This document shows, piece after piece, positions 21,965 to 33,029 of a stretch of DNA of 64,000 nt; the first letter of the stretch is position 1; the number at the start of each line of letters is the position of its first letter. The notes under the pieces were generated by a model, which saw only the letters and a list, made by a program, of their open reading frames with translations, had not been told where the DNA came from and ran no database searches. Source of the DNA: Tetragonia tetragonoides (taxonomy: Eukaryota > Streptophyta > Magnoliopsida > Caryophyllales > Aizoaceae); assembly GCA_038025085.1 (NCBI GenBank), contig CM076142.1, positions 32,456,001-32,520,000 of the forward strand. Direction: 5' to 3'. A program made the position numbers and the translations under genes.

Positions 21965-22846
21965 TTTTTTTTTTTTGGTGTAAGTCAGAAATTGTATTAT
22001 TGCTCTCTGTAATGTCACAAGATTACAGTCCTTAGGCAATGTAGGTCCAAGGCCACCTACTTGGTAGGGTTCCTTTTTGCTACATCCCTCTACTACCTTA
22101 CAACCCTTCAATCTGGTGCAACTCACTACAGGCAGTGGTTCACCAACTCTGTACACATTACAATTTACAAAAATTAATCCTCACCATCTCTGTAGGCATT
22201 ACAATTTGCAAAAATTATTTCTGACTTGCAACAAAATACAAAAACATATATAGCTAAAAATATTACAACTTCTTCTAGCTTTTCGACTCTGCTTGGAACT
22301 GTTACATTCCTCATTCTACCTTGCTACATCAACCTGCTGCTGATTACAGAATTTCCTTGTTTTCCACTGAATCTGCTTCTTCCTGCTTCTACTTTGCTTC
22401 TGTCCTGTACTCTGAATCCTCTGCTGGTGCAGTCTTCCAGAGCTGGTTCATTCCATCTTCTTTTCTGCAACAGGATGCAGTCTACTGGTTCCTTGCAAAT
22501 ATGTCATGACCCCCTGTTAAGTTCTGCTTTCTGCTTTACTGTCTGGTGTAATCTGTCTGTTTGCTCTGTTCCTTGCTGTGATCCAGTTTAATTTCAGCCT
22601 ATATCCCCCCTATCCAGATCTTGTCCCTGCTGGAGATCTTCCTCTTGCTGTTGCAGCATTGCTGTATTCTGCACCTGACTGCTTGCTGGGCCTGTTGTGT
22701 CATCTGTGGCACTGGTATGCTGCCTTTGCCAGCAAAATGAGTATTTCTGCATCTCCATATCCAGTATACTGCTGCTGCTACCCCTGATGCATAAACTTCC
22801 TTCCTGATTCTCGAGCATTTTTGTCTCCTGATTCTCGAGCATTTCT
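21965..22846 (-). mobile_element. LINE I', second copy of LINE I
   Basis: Copy of 13880-14760: poly-T 21965-21976, 3' UTR, and ORF2 tail 22599-22846 with the same end duplication. One base change (about 22062) falls in the loop of the conserved 3' hairpin and leaves its stem paired. Confidence 0.88.
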
Positions 22847-22858
22847 GCAATGCCAATG

Positions 22859-24191
22859 TTTTTTTTTGGTGCAAGTCAGAAATTGTGTTATTGCTTACTG
22901 TAATGTTACACAGATTACAGTCCATAGGTAATGCAATTCCAAGGCCACCTACTAGGTAGGGTTCCTCTTCCTCTGCATCCCTTTGTTCCTTACAACCCTA
23001 CTCTCCTAGGGGTAACTCACTACATGCAGTGGTCCCCTTATCTGAAAAAAAAAAAACAGATACAAAATACAAAAAACATCCCTGACTTACAGCAAAATAC
23101 AAAATACATAACAATCTAATTATTGCAGTTTTCTTGTCCTTTTTTCTACTGGATTTTTCCTCCTGCTTCTGCTTTGCTATTACCCTTTCCTCAGTGTCCT
23201 CTGCTAGGGCAATCTTCCTGAGCTAATGTATTTTCCTTTTTTTCCTGCAATCACAACTTGCTGTCTTCCTCCTGCTGTTTGCTGTCTTGATACCTGTACA
23301 GGTACTAATGTCCTGCTGTCTCTGCTGGCTGCTCATCTGGTGTAGTCCTGCCTTTTTGCCTGAGTCTACTGTGGTGCAAGAGCAATTAAATTCTCTCTAA
23401 CCATTTTTTGTCCTTGCTGTTGATTTTTCTCAGTCTGCTGCACTGTTGTATTCTGACCCTCACTAGTTGTTGTATCTGCTGCATGATCTGCATCACAGAA
23501 AGAGTGCTTCCCACAAAATGTTTAATATTCCTGCTTCTCCACAGCCAGTATACAGCTGCTGCTAGCCCAGCTGCATACACTTCCTTCCTGAAATTTGAGC
23601 ATTTCTGCCTACTTATCCAGTTCAGCAAGCTCTGAATTGTGTTTGTTCTTGATGTAATCTGTAGCCAGCTTCTCATTTGCTCTAAAACACCTGCAGCCAT
23701 GTTACATGTGAAGAAAAGGTGATTGTGGTCTTCTGGTTTTGCTTTGCACAGGTTGCATACATCATCCCCATTCAGGAAGCCCATGTTCTGCATTCTGTCC
23801 TTAGTTAACAATCTTCCCTGCTGAGCCAACCATAGGCAAAAGCTGTGTCTAGGCATTGTTACCCTTCCCCAAATCAGGTTGGCATGTCTATACTTAGGCA
23901 TATCTCCCATCAAGGTGCTGTATCCCCTTGCAGCTGTATAGCAACCATCTGCATCTCTTTTCCAGACCCCTCTGACTGTGTAATGCTCCTGGAAATAGCT
24001 CTTGATTTTGTTGAGTTTGGTCCAGTACCAGCTGGCACCCCACACTGGTGCATAATCCCAGAGATTGGTCCCTTTCAGATATATCCCATTTATCCATTTT
24101 ACCCGCAAAGTATCTTTTTTTGTGGCTAAATCCCAGATATGTTTTCCATTCAGAGCCACATTAAACCATTCAGAGCCACATTAAACCATTT
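22859..24191 (-). mobile_element. LINE G'', third copy of LINE G
   Basis: Third copy of the block's first element. Its internal A-run is shorter, and the truncated end has the same 20-bp duplication. The ORF2 tail (23386-24159, open) keeps VWGAS and YSTL as in the young elements O and P, so this copy is closer to the ancestral state than G and G'. Confidence 0.9.
23386..24159 (-). pseudogene. LINE ORF2 C-terminal fragment (copy 3)
   Basis: Open 257-codon tail containing the CNLCKAKPEDHNHLFFTC finger and the KKWLERI end. Residues that differ between the copies match elements O and P here, which orders the duplications (see the triplication finding). No catalytic domains are present. Confidence 0.85.
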
Positions 24192-24203
24192 GCAATGCCA
24201 ATG

Positions 24204-26153
24204 TTTTTTTTTGCAAATCAGAAAATGTATTATTACTAACTGTAATGTAACACGATTACAGTCCTTAGGGAATGCAAATCCAAGGCCACCTACTAGGTAG
24301 GGTTCCTTTTTTCTACATCCCTGCACAACCAAAACCCTCTAATATAGTACTAGAGCACCTCATTACAACCAATGTCACCTCAATTCTGGTACAAAATAAA
24401 CCAAAATAAACCAAAACAACCTGACTTACAATAAAACAAAATAAAATCAATACAATTGCAATGAAATAGGCCATTGTAATTCCTGATTCATCCCATCACT
24501 GCTTTTTGATCACTGCTTTTTGTTTTCCTTCTGGGCTTCCTGCATGCTTTCCCATCACCTGTTTGGTGGTGCAATGCTAGGCTCTGGTTTCTGATAGCCT
24601 GTTGGTAAAAGAGGCACTCTGCCCCCTTCAACCTACACAATCCTTTTCCTCCATTTACTAGCTGCAGTTTCTTCTTCTTGCAACTTATCCATCTTCCAAT
24701 ATCTGGTGCCAATCCTCATTCTGATTTGCTTCAATCCTGCTGACTGGTTGCTTCAATCCTTCCTGCATGTTTTGTCCATCTGGGCCTCCTGACTCCCCTC
24801 CTGTTTCTTCTTTTCAGTTTGCTGCCTAGGTCCCTTCTGCATACACTTTGTCCATCTGTTTGATGCTGCACTGCTGGACTATGTTCTGGTGGTCTGTTGA
24901 TAGGAGAATCATCCTGTCCCTCCAATCCTGTAGTCCCTGCATCCCCATTACCAGCTGTTTTGGCTCTTGCTCCACTGTGCATCTGCATTTTCCTTCCTGA
25001 GCTTCCTTCTCATGTTGTTTGGCTTCTCTGCACCCTGCCAATCTCATCCCCTGCATTGTTCTGCTTCATCCCCTCATCCCTCTGAACAGAGCTGTGCATT
25101 TGTTCTGCAGCTACAGGTTTTCTATCCAAATTTTATCTCTGTTTGTGATTTTCCTCTTGTTACTGCATTATTGAATTCTCAACCTGACCACCTGCTGGAC
25201 CTGCTGTATTAGCCGCAGCCTTGATATTTTGGTCCCCTCAAATTGTTGTTTGTTCCTGCATCTCCAGACCCAGTATACTGTTGTAGCCAGCCCTGCAGCA
25301 TACACTTCTCTTCTGAAATTGGAGCATTTTTGTCTGTTTATCCAATTTAAAATTCCTTGGATATTGTTGGCCTTTGCTGTCACTTGTAGCCAGTCTTTTA
25401 TCTGCACCAGAATCTCATTGGTAACTCTGCACCTGAAAAATAGGTGTTCATGATCTTCAGTCCTCTCCTTGCATAGGTTACAGTTGGCATTCCCATTTAG
25501 GAAACCCATATTTTGTATCCTATCCTTAGTGAGTAGTCTTCCTAGTTGAGCCATCCACAAACAAAAACAGTGCCTTGGCATGGAAATTTTCCCCCAAATC
25601 AGATTTGCATGTCTTGATTTTGGCAGGGTGCCATTTAACATGTTATACCCACTTGCAACTGTGTATATTCCATCCTCTGTGCCCTTCCATGCACCCCTGG
25701 TAGTGTAGTGGTCTTGGAAGAGGTTCTTGACTTTATTTAGTTTTTTCCAATACCAACTTGCACCCCAAACTGGCTCATAATTCCAAATATTCACTCCTTT
25801 CAAGTAAATCCCATTTATCCATTTGACCCACAGTGTGTCTTTTTTTGTGGCTAAATCCCAGATGTGCTTCCCATTTAATGCAGTATTAAACCACTTGCAA
25901 TTTTTGATGCTTATTCCTCCATTTTTCCTTGGTCTGCAGACCACATCCCATGCCACCAGACTTGTCTTCTGTTTCTGTTCAGTCGAGCCCCACAAAAAAG
26001 ATCTGCATTTTTTCTCTACACTTTTTAGCACCCCAGCAGGCATTATAAAAATGCTTGACCAGTATACATGTATAGAGTATAGCACAGAGTTTATCAGTTG
26101 AGCCCTCCCCGCATAAGACAGATTCCTGGATGCCCAGATTTGAAGCCCTCCCC
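24204..26153 (-). mobile_element. LINE H'', partial third copy of LINE H
   Basis: This matches H from poly-T (24204-24212) through the 3' UTR and ORF2 tail to about 26143, where it ends within the codons for the ASRNLSYAGR region. The last bases repeat agccctccccgca, already present at 26101-26113, before the target motif at 26154 and a satellite monomer. Unlike H and H' it keeps CAA at codon 1040, but it has its own CAA-to-TAA change at about 25168. Confidence 0.88.
25111..26153 (-). pseudogene. LINE ORF2 C-terminal fragment (partial copy of H)
   Basis: About 345 codons from just upstream of LQIWASRNLSYAGRAQLINS to the C-terminus, including the finger CNLCKERTEDHEHLFFRC. A TAA at about 25168 (CAA in H) cuts the last 20 or so residues. 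The endonuclease and RT are missing. The few codons at the right edge are templated by the 13-bp repeat and not by ORF2. Confidence 0.83.
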
Positions 26154-26467
26154 GCAATGCCAATGTTAAGGCCGGAAAACGGGTGAGATGGGTGATATCG
26201 GAGTTCGAGGATAAGTATGACCCTCCCGGGGCACCGGGGGTCCCCTAGGGTCACAATAGAGCCCACGAAAACATTTCGGGCGAAAACGGAAACCGGGCCC
26301 CGGGAATGCTCTAGGGGACGTGTTTTGGGCCTCCGGACGCAAACTTTTCGACGTTAATATTTTCGCCCCATATCGCACGGGAGACCCCTAGGGGACATAG
26401 GAGGCCCCTAGGGTCGGTTATTGGGTACCTGATAGGCTTGTATGGGCGGTTTGACGCGATGCCAATG
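26154..26467. repeat. Satellite monomer 1 (~302 bp), LINE target
   Basis: GC-rich monomer, bounded left by gcaatgccaatg followed by TTAAGG and right by gacgcgatgccaatg. The distance between the two target motifs is 302 bp. Inside are several CCCCTAGGG-type palindromes (for example CCCCTAGGGG at 26385-26394), ggataagtatgaccctcccg and cgacgttaatattttcg. It matches the other four monomers and is unlike the LINEs in composition. No ORF or RNA gene was recognised. Confidence 0.88.
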
Positions 26468-26870
26468 TTTTTTTTTGGTGCAAGTCAGAAATTGTATTAT
26501 TGCTAGCTGTAATGTAACATGATTACAACCCATAGGCAATGTAAATCTAAGGCCACCTACTAGGTAGGGTTCCTTTTTTCTACATCCCTTTACATCCAAA
26601 CACAACCTAAAAACAGTACTGGAGTAGTTCACTACAACCAGTGGTTCCCCATGTCTGAAAACAAAACAAAACAGACATTCCTGACCTACAGCAAAATACA
26701 AAACATAGTAAACTAAGCTATTACAGATTCTCTAGCCTTGCTGAGCTGCCGGATTCTGCATCTTCCCCCTGTTGTTGATCTACTGACATCTGAATCTGAT
26801 TTTCCTGCTGAAAACTGCTGCATGCTTTTCAGCAACACCAAAATACAGACACATATTACAGAAAAACAAA

Positions 26871-29800
26871 TTACACATTTTCTAACCATCTCCTGTCCTT
26901 GCTGTTGATTTTCCTCTTACTGTTGCATTGTTGTATTCTAATTCTGACCACCTGCTGAATCTGCTGCATGATCTGCACCAATGACATCCTGCTCCCCTCA
27001 AAATGTTGTATGTTCCTGCATCTCCATATCCAGTACACTATTGCTGCAAGTCCTGCTGCATATACTTCCCTTCTGAAACTGGAGCTATTTTGCCTGCTTA
27101 TCCAGTTGAGCATACCCTGGATAGAGTTTGCTCCTGCTGACATCTGTAGCCATCCTTTTAGCTAATCCAGGATCCCTGCTGATACACTACAACTGAAGAA
27201 CAGGTGGCTATGGTCTTCTGTCTTCACTTTGCACAGGTTGCACATGGCATCTCCATTCAGGAACCCCATCTTCTGCATCCTATCCTTTGTTAGCAGTCTT
27301 CCCAATTGAGCCAACCACAGGCAAAAACTTTGCCTAGGCATGGTTATCTTCCCCCAAATCAGATTAGCATGTCTGGATTTTGGCATTGCCCCTGTCAGTA
27401 CACTGTATCCACTTGCAGCAGAATAGAGCCCATCAGTAGTGCCCTTCCACACTCCTCTAGCTGAATATTGGTCCTGGAAATGGCTTTTGATTTTATTAAG
27501 CTTTTTCCAGTACCAACTGGCACCCCATACAGGAGCATAGTTCCAGAAATTAACTCCCTTCAAATAAACCCCATTTATCCATTTAACCCACAGAGTGTCT
27601 TTTTTTGTGGCTAAATCCCAAATATGCTTCCCATTTAAAGCAATATTGAACCATTTGCAATTTTTAATGTTTATTCCACCATTTTTCCTTGGTCTGCATA
27701 CCATGTCCCATGCCACCAAACTTGTCTTCTGTTTCTGATCAGTAGAACCCCACAGGAATAATCTGCATTTCTGCTCTACACTTTTGAGTACCCCAGCAGG
27801 CATTATAAAAATGCTTGACCAGTATACATGTATGGAGAATAATACAGAATTAATAAGTTGAGCCCTTCCTGCATATGAGAGATTTCTGGAAGCCCAAATC
27901 CGAAGCTTTTTTGTCATTTTATCCACCAAGCATTCACAGTCAATTTTGCTCCATTTAGATGGAGACAGTGGAACACCCAGATACTTCATTGGTAGTGTAC
28001 CCTCCCTGAACCCTGATAAGCCTAGCAGCTCACTCTTCATTTGTTCATTAACACCAGCAATATACATGTTAGATTTTTCTTTATTTGCAAACAAACCAGT
28101 AGCTTGTGAGAAATAATTCAAGCTGTTCATCATGATACTCACAGATTCAGGTGCTGCTTTGCAAAAGCACATCAAGTCATCAGCAAAACATAGGTGACTC
28201 AGTGCCAGTTCTTTGCACATGGGATGCCAACTGAAGCTCTTATCCATACAGGCTATTTTCAGGATTCTTGATAGATATTCCATTACCAACACAAAGATTA
28301 GTGGAGATATTGGATCTCCCTGCCTAATGCCACGTTTAGCAGGAAAAAAACCATGAACCTCCCCATTCATGTTGATGCTGAAACTTGCAGTTTGTATGCA
28401 CTCTAGTACCCAACCAATGAATTTTACAGGGAAACCATACCCTTGCAGCATTTCCTTGACAAAACTCCAATTAATTGTGTCATAGGCTTTCCTTAGGTCA
28501 ATCTTCATCAAGCATCTAGGAGAGGATTGTTTCCTGTTGTAATGCTTGCTAAGATCCTGGCAAATCATTATGTTGTGTACAATTGATCTCTGAGCCATAA
28601 AAGCTCCCTGGTTCACAAGAGACTAGTTCAGGAAGCACTCTTGCCAATCTCCCACACAAAATCTTGGAGATGCATTTGTAGATGGTATTGCAGCAGGCAA
28701 TTGGCCTGAAATCAGATGCCTTCTCAGGATTTGCTATCTTCTTCACTAGACACAGGTTTGTGGCATTCACCTCTTTGAGCATTTTAGATGAATCAAAAAA
28801 GTCAATGATAGCTTCAGTCACATCTTCTCCCACAATGTGCCAAGCTTCTTTGAAAAAACCTGATCCAAATCCATCAGGGCCTGAACTTTTGTTACCGTCA
28901 ATATCAAACATGGCTAACTTCACTTCTGCAGCACTTACGGGGGCACTAATGGTCATCTGTTGGTGTATGTCCAGTCTGTGTCCTGCTGAAAAGAAACAGC
29001 TTTCTGCTGTAGTGTCCCTAACCCCTGATACTCCTAGCATTTTCCTGTAAAACCCCACAAATTCCTCAATAATCAGATCCTGGTTTTCTAATAAGACATC
29101 CTCCTGTGTCTTGATACAATGAAGTCTGTTCTTTTGTCTCCTCTGTTTCATAACTGCATGAAAGAAACAGTTGTTCCCATCTCCCAGCTGAACCCACTTA
29201 GCTTTGCTCTTCTGCTGTAAGAAGTTCTCAGTTGCCATGTTCACCTCATTATACCTCTTTCTGGCCTGTACCTCTTTCTGCAGCAGTGCCTCATTGAGAG
29301 GCTCCTTGTTTGCTTCTGTCTGAGCTTGAGTCATTGAAGTTCTAGCAATATCAGCCTGAGCTAAGATATCACTAAATTCATCTCTATTTAGCTTTTTCAG
29401 AACAGTTCTCACCCTTTTCAACTTCTTATACACTCTGAACATTTTTGTGCCCTGTGTTCTGCAATTCCAGGCTTGCTGCACCAATGCTTGGAATTCAGAG
29501 TGGAGGCTCCACATGTTAAAGAATTTGAAGGGGATGTTTCTTTTTGTGGTTTCTTTTGGTAGAGTTAAGCAAATAGGAGAGTGGTCAGATACACCCTCTA
29601 GTAGAAACTGTAGAGTGCTCTGATCAAACTCCTGCAGCCAGAGGCTATTGGTAAAAACCCAGTCTATTTTAGAGTATACTTTCCCCCCCTCCTCATGCCT
29701 ATTATTCCATTTGTACTGGCACCCAGACCAACCCATTTCAGTGAGGAAACAGCCCTCAATGCAGGTTTTGAAATCCTGTATTTCAGCAAGAGTAACTGGT

Positions 29801-30248
29801 TGCCCTCCTTGTCTATTACCAAGTAGCATGACATTATTAAAATCCCCACCAACAATCCAAGGATTATTACAATTAATTGCAAAATCACTAAGATCCTTCC
29901 ATAATTGTTTCCTATCTTCTACACAAAACTCACCACAAATTCTTTTTTCCTCATTAGATTAATTACCTTGCAGATAATCATTTGCACAGAAGAGAAAATT
30001 ACAGTAACATGAAAAATATCTGGCAACCATCTTATCCAAATTCTTCCCAACCTATGTTCATTGTGATTACTGTAGGATTTCCATCCTGGCATGAACCTAT
30101 TTTTGCATTTTTCCAGATTAATTGCTCTAATTTTTGTTTCTAGGAAAGCTACCAAGCCACAATTGTTTTTTTTGCAGAAAAGGGCAACATCCCTCTGCTT
30201 ATTTGGGCCATTCAGGCCTCTTACATTCCATATAAGGATCCTATCCAT
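26871..30248 (-). pseudogene. LINE ORF2, multiply disrupted
   Basis: Full-length ORF2 in pieces. The C-terminal 90 codons (26871-27143) are cut off by a CAG-to-TAG change near 27159. The RT part (27162-28616) is open with KIDLRKAYD, RGIRQGDPISPL and CFADDLMCF. A frameshift at about 28600 separates it from the endonuclease/linker part (28549-29829, SDHSPICL). A short deletion near 29915 shifts the endonuclease N-terminus (29919-30248, WNVRGLN and LETKIR). No activity is expected. Confidence 0.88.
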
Positions 30249-31638
30249 GACTAACAGTCAAGATAGAGGGCTTACCATGTGCTGGAACCATACCTCTGTG
30301 CAGATCCTCCTGTATGTCAGGTTCTGCATTATCATTTTGTGACAATTGCACTTCCCGTGCTTCTCCTTCATTTTGCAGTACTACAAAAGGATTCTGTGTC
30401 TGTGGGTTATCATTTTGTTGTTGCTGGATTTGTCTGTAATAGCCTCTTCCAGCTCTTAATCCTCTCCCTGCATTACCCAATCTTCCTCTCCCCCTCCCAG
30501 CATTCTGCCACTGCTGTTTCCTGGGGTTTTCTTGTTGTGCTGGTTGATTCTGTATAGGTAATGTTTGGATTACAGAACCTGCAACAGCTTTCTTTCTGCA
30601 TTCAGCTTCACTATGCCCATATTGTTTGCAATGGCTGCATAGAATAGGCTTCTAGTCATATTCCACTTCCTGTTCCACAATATTACCCTTCTCATTCTTA
30701 TAGTGTACCTTGTTAGGGTATTCAACTCCAATTTCTACTTCAATCATCACTTTGGCATATTGAATCCCTACTTTGAGCTCTGTGTTTCTATCTGCCATCA
30801 TTGGCCTTCCTACAAGACTTGCAATCTTGCTCAATCCCATTGCATTCCAGTATTTCACATTAAGTCCAGGGAATTTTACCCAAATTGGCACCGAGGTCAA
30901 TTCCTCATGTGCATAATCCACATTTTCAGAACATGGCCTTACAATCATGGGTTTATTGTCAAAGTGATAAACCCCCTCCTGTATTACAGCATCCCTCTGC
31001 TCTAGGGAGTCAAAACGAACCAAAACCAAGCCATTTTTCATAATAGCAATTTTGTTCATCCCCCGTTTTGCCTAAATTCTTCTTAGAAATCCACTTAACA
31101 CATTAATTGGTGGTCTTGACCCCATAACATAGCAAACAACTGCTTGATTCCAGTAATTAATTTCAGACTCAATGTCCATGAAGCTAATTTCCCCAACAGG
31201 TTTTCCTTCATGCATTTTAGGCGCAATAAAATCCAATTTAAATCCCGCATTTTTCAATTTGGAGATGTCAAATTTTTCCCAAGCAGAGGTATTACCTGCA
31301 GTTGCAGTTTCTTGCTGATTGGGTTGGTCTGGGCCTTCATCCTCATCTTCAGACGAGAACTGTGTTCTTGCCTTTTCCTTCATCTTCGAGAGCCAAGTAT
31401 TGATCTTCTCTCTTGCTAGTTCCATTTGTTGAACTGTTTCTGTTTGTACTTCAGGAGTCATGACCTCCGGTGCCTCCAATTCATCGGTAAGGTTGCGCAC
31501 AACCCGATCTAGGTTGTCTCGATTGGTGCTTGTACTTTGCCTATGATTCCCAGTTTTTGTAGGACACGGTGGAGCTGAATTTTCCCCAATGTCATCGTGC
31601 TTTTCTGTCCCTCGTTTAGCCTTGTCTTTCTTCCCCAT
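30241..31638 (-). pseudogene. LINE ORF1, two nonsense codons
   Basis: Full-length gag-like ORF with two Trp-to-stop changes (TGG to TAG), near 31070 (after FLRRI) and near 30652 (VEYDW region). Open parts are 31072-31638 (N-terminus and start of the DUF4283-like core), 30652-31059 (rest of the core) and 30241-30640 (knuckle and RG-rich tail). The ORF2 overlap is retained. Confidence 0.87.
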
Positions 31639-31739
31639 TGAAACTCACAGCTGCGTCAATGGCGAACGAGCGGTGCGGAGGAGAGAGAAGAGAGCATTTT
31701 TTAGAGAGAGAAAATACCAATCGAGGTGCGAAGCCAATG

Positions 31740-32149
31740 TTTTTTGGTGCAAGTCAGAAGTTGTATTATTGCTCACTGTAATGTATCAAGATTACAGTCT
31801 TTAGGCAATGCAGATCCAAGGCCACCTACTAGGTAGGGTTCCTTTTTACTACATCCTTATACTACCTTATAAACCTTCAATCAGGTGCAACTTACTACAG
31901 GCAGTGGTTCACCATCTCTGTAAACATAACAAATTACAAAATTTATTTCTGACTTACAACAAAATACAAAGACATAATAAGCTAAATATATTACAACTTC
32001 TTCTAGCCTTTCAAATCTTCCAGAATCTGATTCATTTTTCATTCTCCCTTGCTTCAAGCAAACCTGCTACTAAGAACCTGCTGGATCCTTCTGAAGCCTG
32101 CTGCTTGATTTTCAGCCAATCTACAGCAACCTGCTGCTGCTTCCTGTAT
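31740..32149 (-). mobile_element. LINE K, 3' UTR fragment
   Basis: A 410-bp truncated copy with short poly-T (31740-31745), both 3' hairpins and no coding sequence. At its right end it joins the satellite directly at ggcccgaaaac, so the usual target motif plus TTAA is missing. This insertion therefore shows a small target deletion instead of a duplication. Confidence 0.82.
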
Positions 32150-32448
32150 GGCCCGAAAACGGGCGACATGGGTGATATCGGAGTTCGGGGATAAGTATGA
32201 CCCTCCCGGGGCACCGGGGGTCCCCTAGGGCTATATTAGAGCCCCCGAAAAAAGTTTCGGGCGAAAAAGGAAACCGGGCCCTGTGAATGCTCTACGGGAC
32301 GTGTTTTGGGCCTCAGGACGCAAACTTTTCGACGTTAATATTTTCGCCCCATATCGCACGGGAGACCCCTAGGGGACATGGGAGGCCCCTCGGGTCGTTT
32401 ATTGGGTCCCTGATAGGCTTGTAAGGGCGGTTTGACGTGATGCCAATG
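32150..32448. repeat. Satellite monomer 2, left edge deleted
   Basis: Same monomer as 26154-26467 with scattered substitutions. It begins at ggcccgaaaacggg and lacks the leading target motif and ttaa. It ends with gacgtgatgccaatg just before the poly-T of LINE L. The CG in the target has become TG. Confidence 0.87.
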
Positions 32449-33029
32449 TTTTTTTTTTTTTTTGGTGCAAGTCAGAAATTGTATTATTACTCACTATAAT
32501 GTAACAAGATTACAGTCCTAAGGCAATGCAAATCCAAGGCCACCTACTAGGTAGGGTTCCTGTTTTCTGCATCCTTCTTACTACCTTACACACCTTCAGT
32601 CTGGTGTAACTCACTACAGGCAGTGGTTCACCATCACTGTAAAACATTACAAATTATACAAATCTTTTCTGACTCACAGCAAAGTACAAAAACATAATAA
32701 GCTAGAAAATTACAACTTCTTCCAGCTTTCCAAATCTTCTGATTTCTGTTACATTCCTTGCTCTGCCTTTCTCCAATACTCTGTTACTTGTCACCTGCTA
32801 GATCCTGCTGCCTTTCTGAGTTGCTTGATTCTCTGCTGAGACCCTGATGAGCTCTGCTTCTGCCTGTTCCTTCTGAAATCTGCTTCCTTTTTCCTGCACC
32901 TGTTCTGATGCCTTGTAGAATCCTTGGTTCTCTCCTAGTGTCCTGATGAGACCTGCTTCTACCTTTCTGTACTGGCCTTTTGCTGATAGTTTGCACATGA
33001 TCTCACCTCTTGCATTGCTTCTGGGATCT

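Larger units (their letters stand above)
6430..26153. repeat. Tandem segmental repeat, ~8.08-kb unit, two full copies plus a partial third
   Basis: The order G-H-I (6689-14760) is repeated as G'-H'-I' (14773-22846) and G''-H'' (22859-26153). Offsets are 8084-8086 bp, and differences are few and mostly single bases or A/T-run lengths. Homology extends left into element F to about 6420. Because truncated ends, filler and stops are all shared, this is DNA-level duplication and not repeated retrotransposition. Confidence 0.9.
26468..31713 (-). mobile_element. LINE J, full-length but decayed element
   Basis: Poly-T at 26468-26476, 3' UTR to about 26870, ORF2 26871-30248, ORF1 30241-31638, and a 5' UTR of about 75 nt with a 13-codon upstream ORF (31656-31697). 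It carries several stops and frameshifts, making it one of the older copies. 5' filler runs 31714-31739 and ends in gcgaagccaatg. Confidence 0.9.

Noticed and set aside
1651..26165. Evenly recurring 12-bp motif with unique spacers, CRISPR-like at first sight
   Set aside because: Spacers are 0.4-6 kb LINE copies in one orientation with poly(A) ends; the motif is a target-site duplication.
26166..26378. Open frame in the satellite monomer (proline/arginine rich)
   Set aside because: It is found only because the GC-rich monomer has few stops, and it is interrupted or altered in other monomers.
26154..26467. Satellite as 5S rRNA gene or other rDNA
   Set aside because: No 5S box A/C sequence or recognisable rRNA segment is present. 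An rDNA spacer origin cannot be excluded but nothing supports it.
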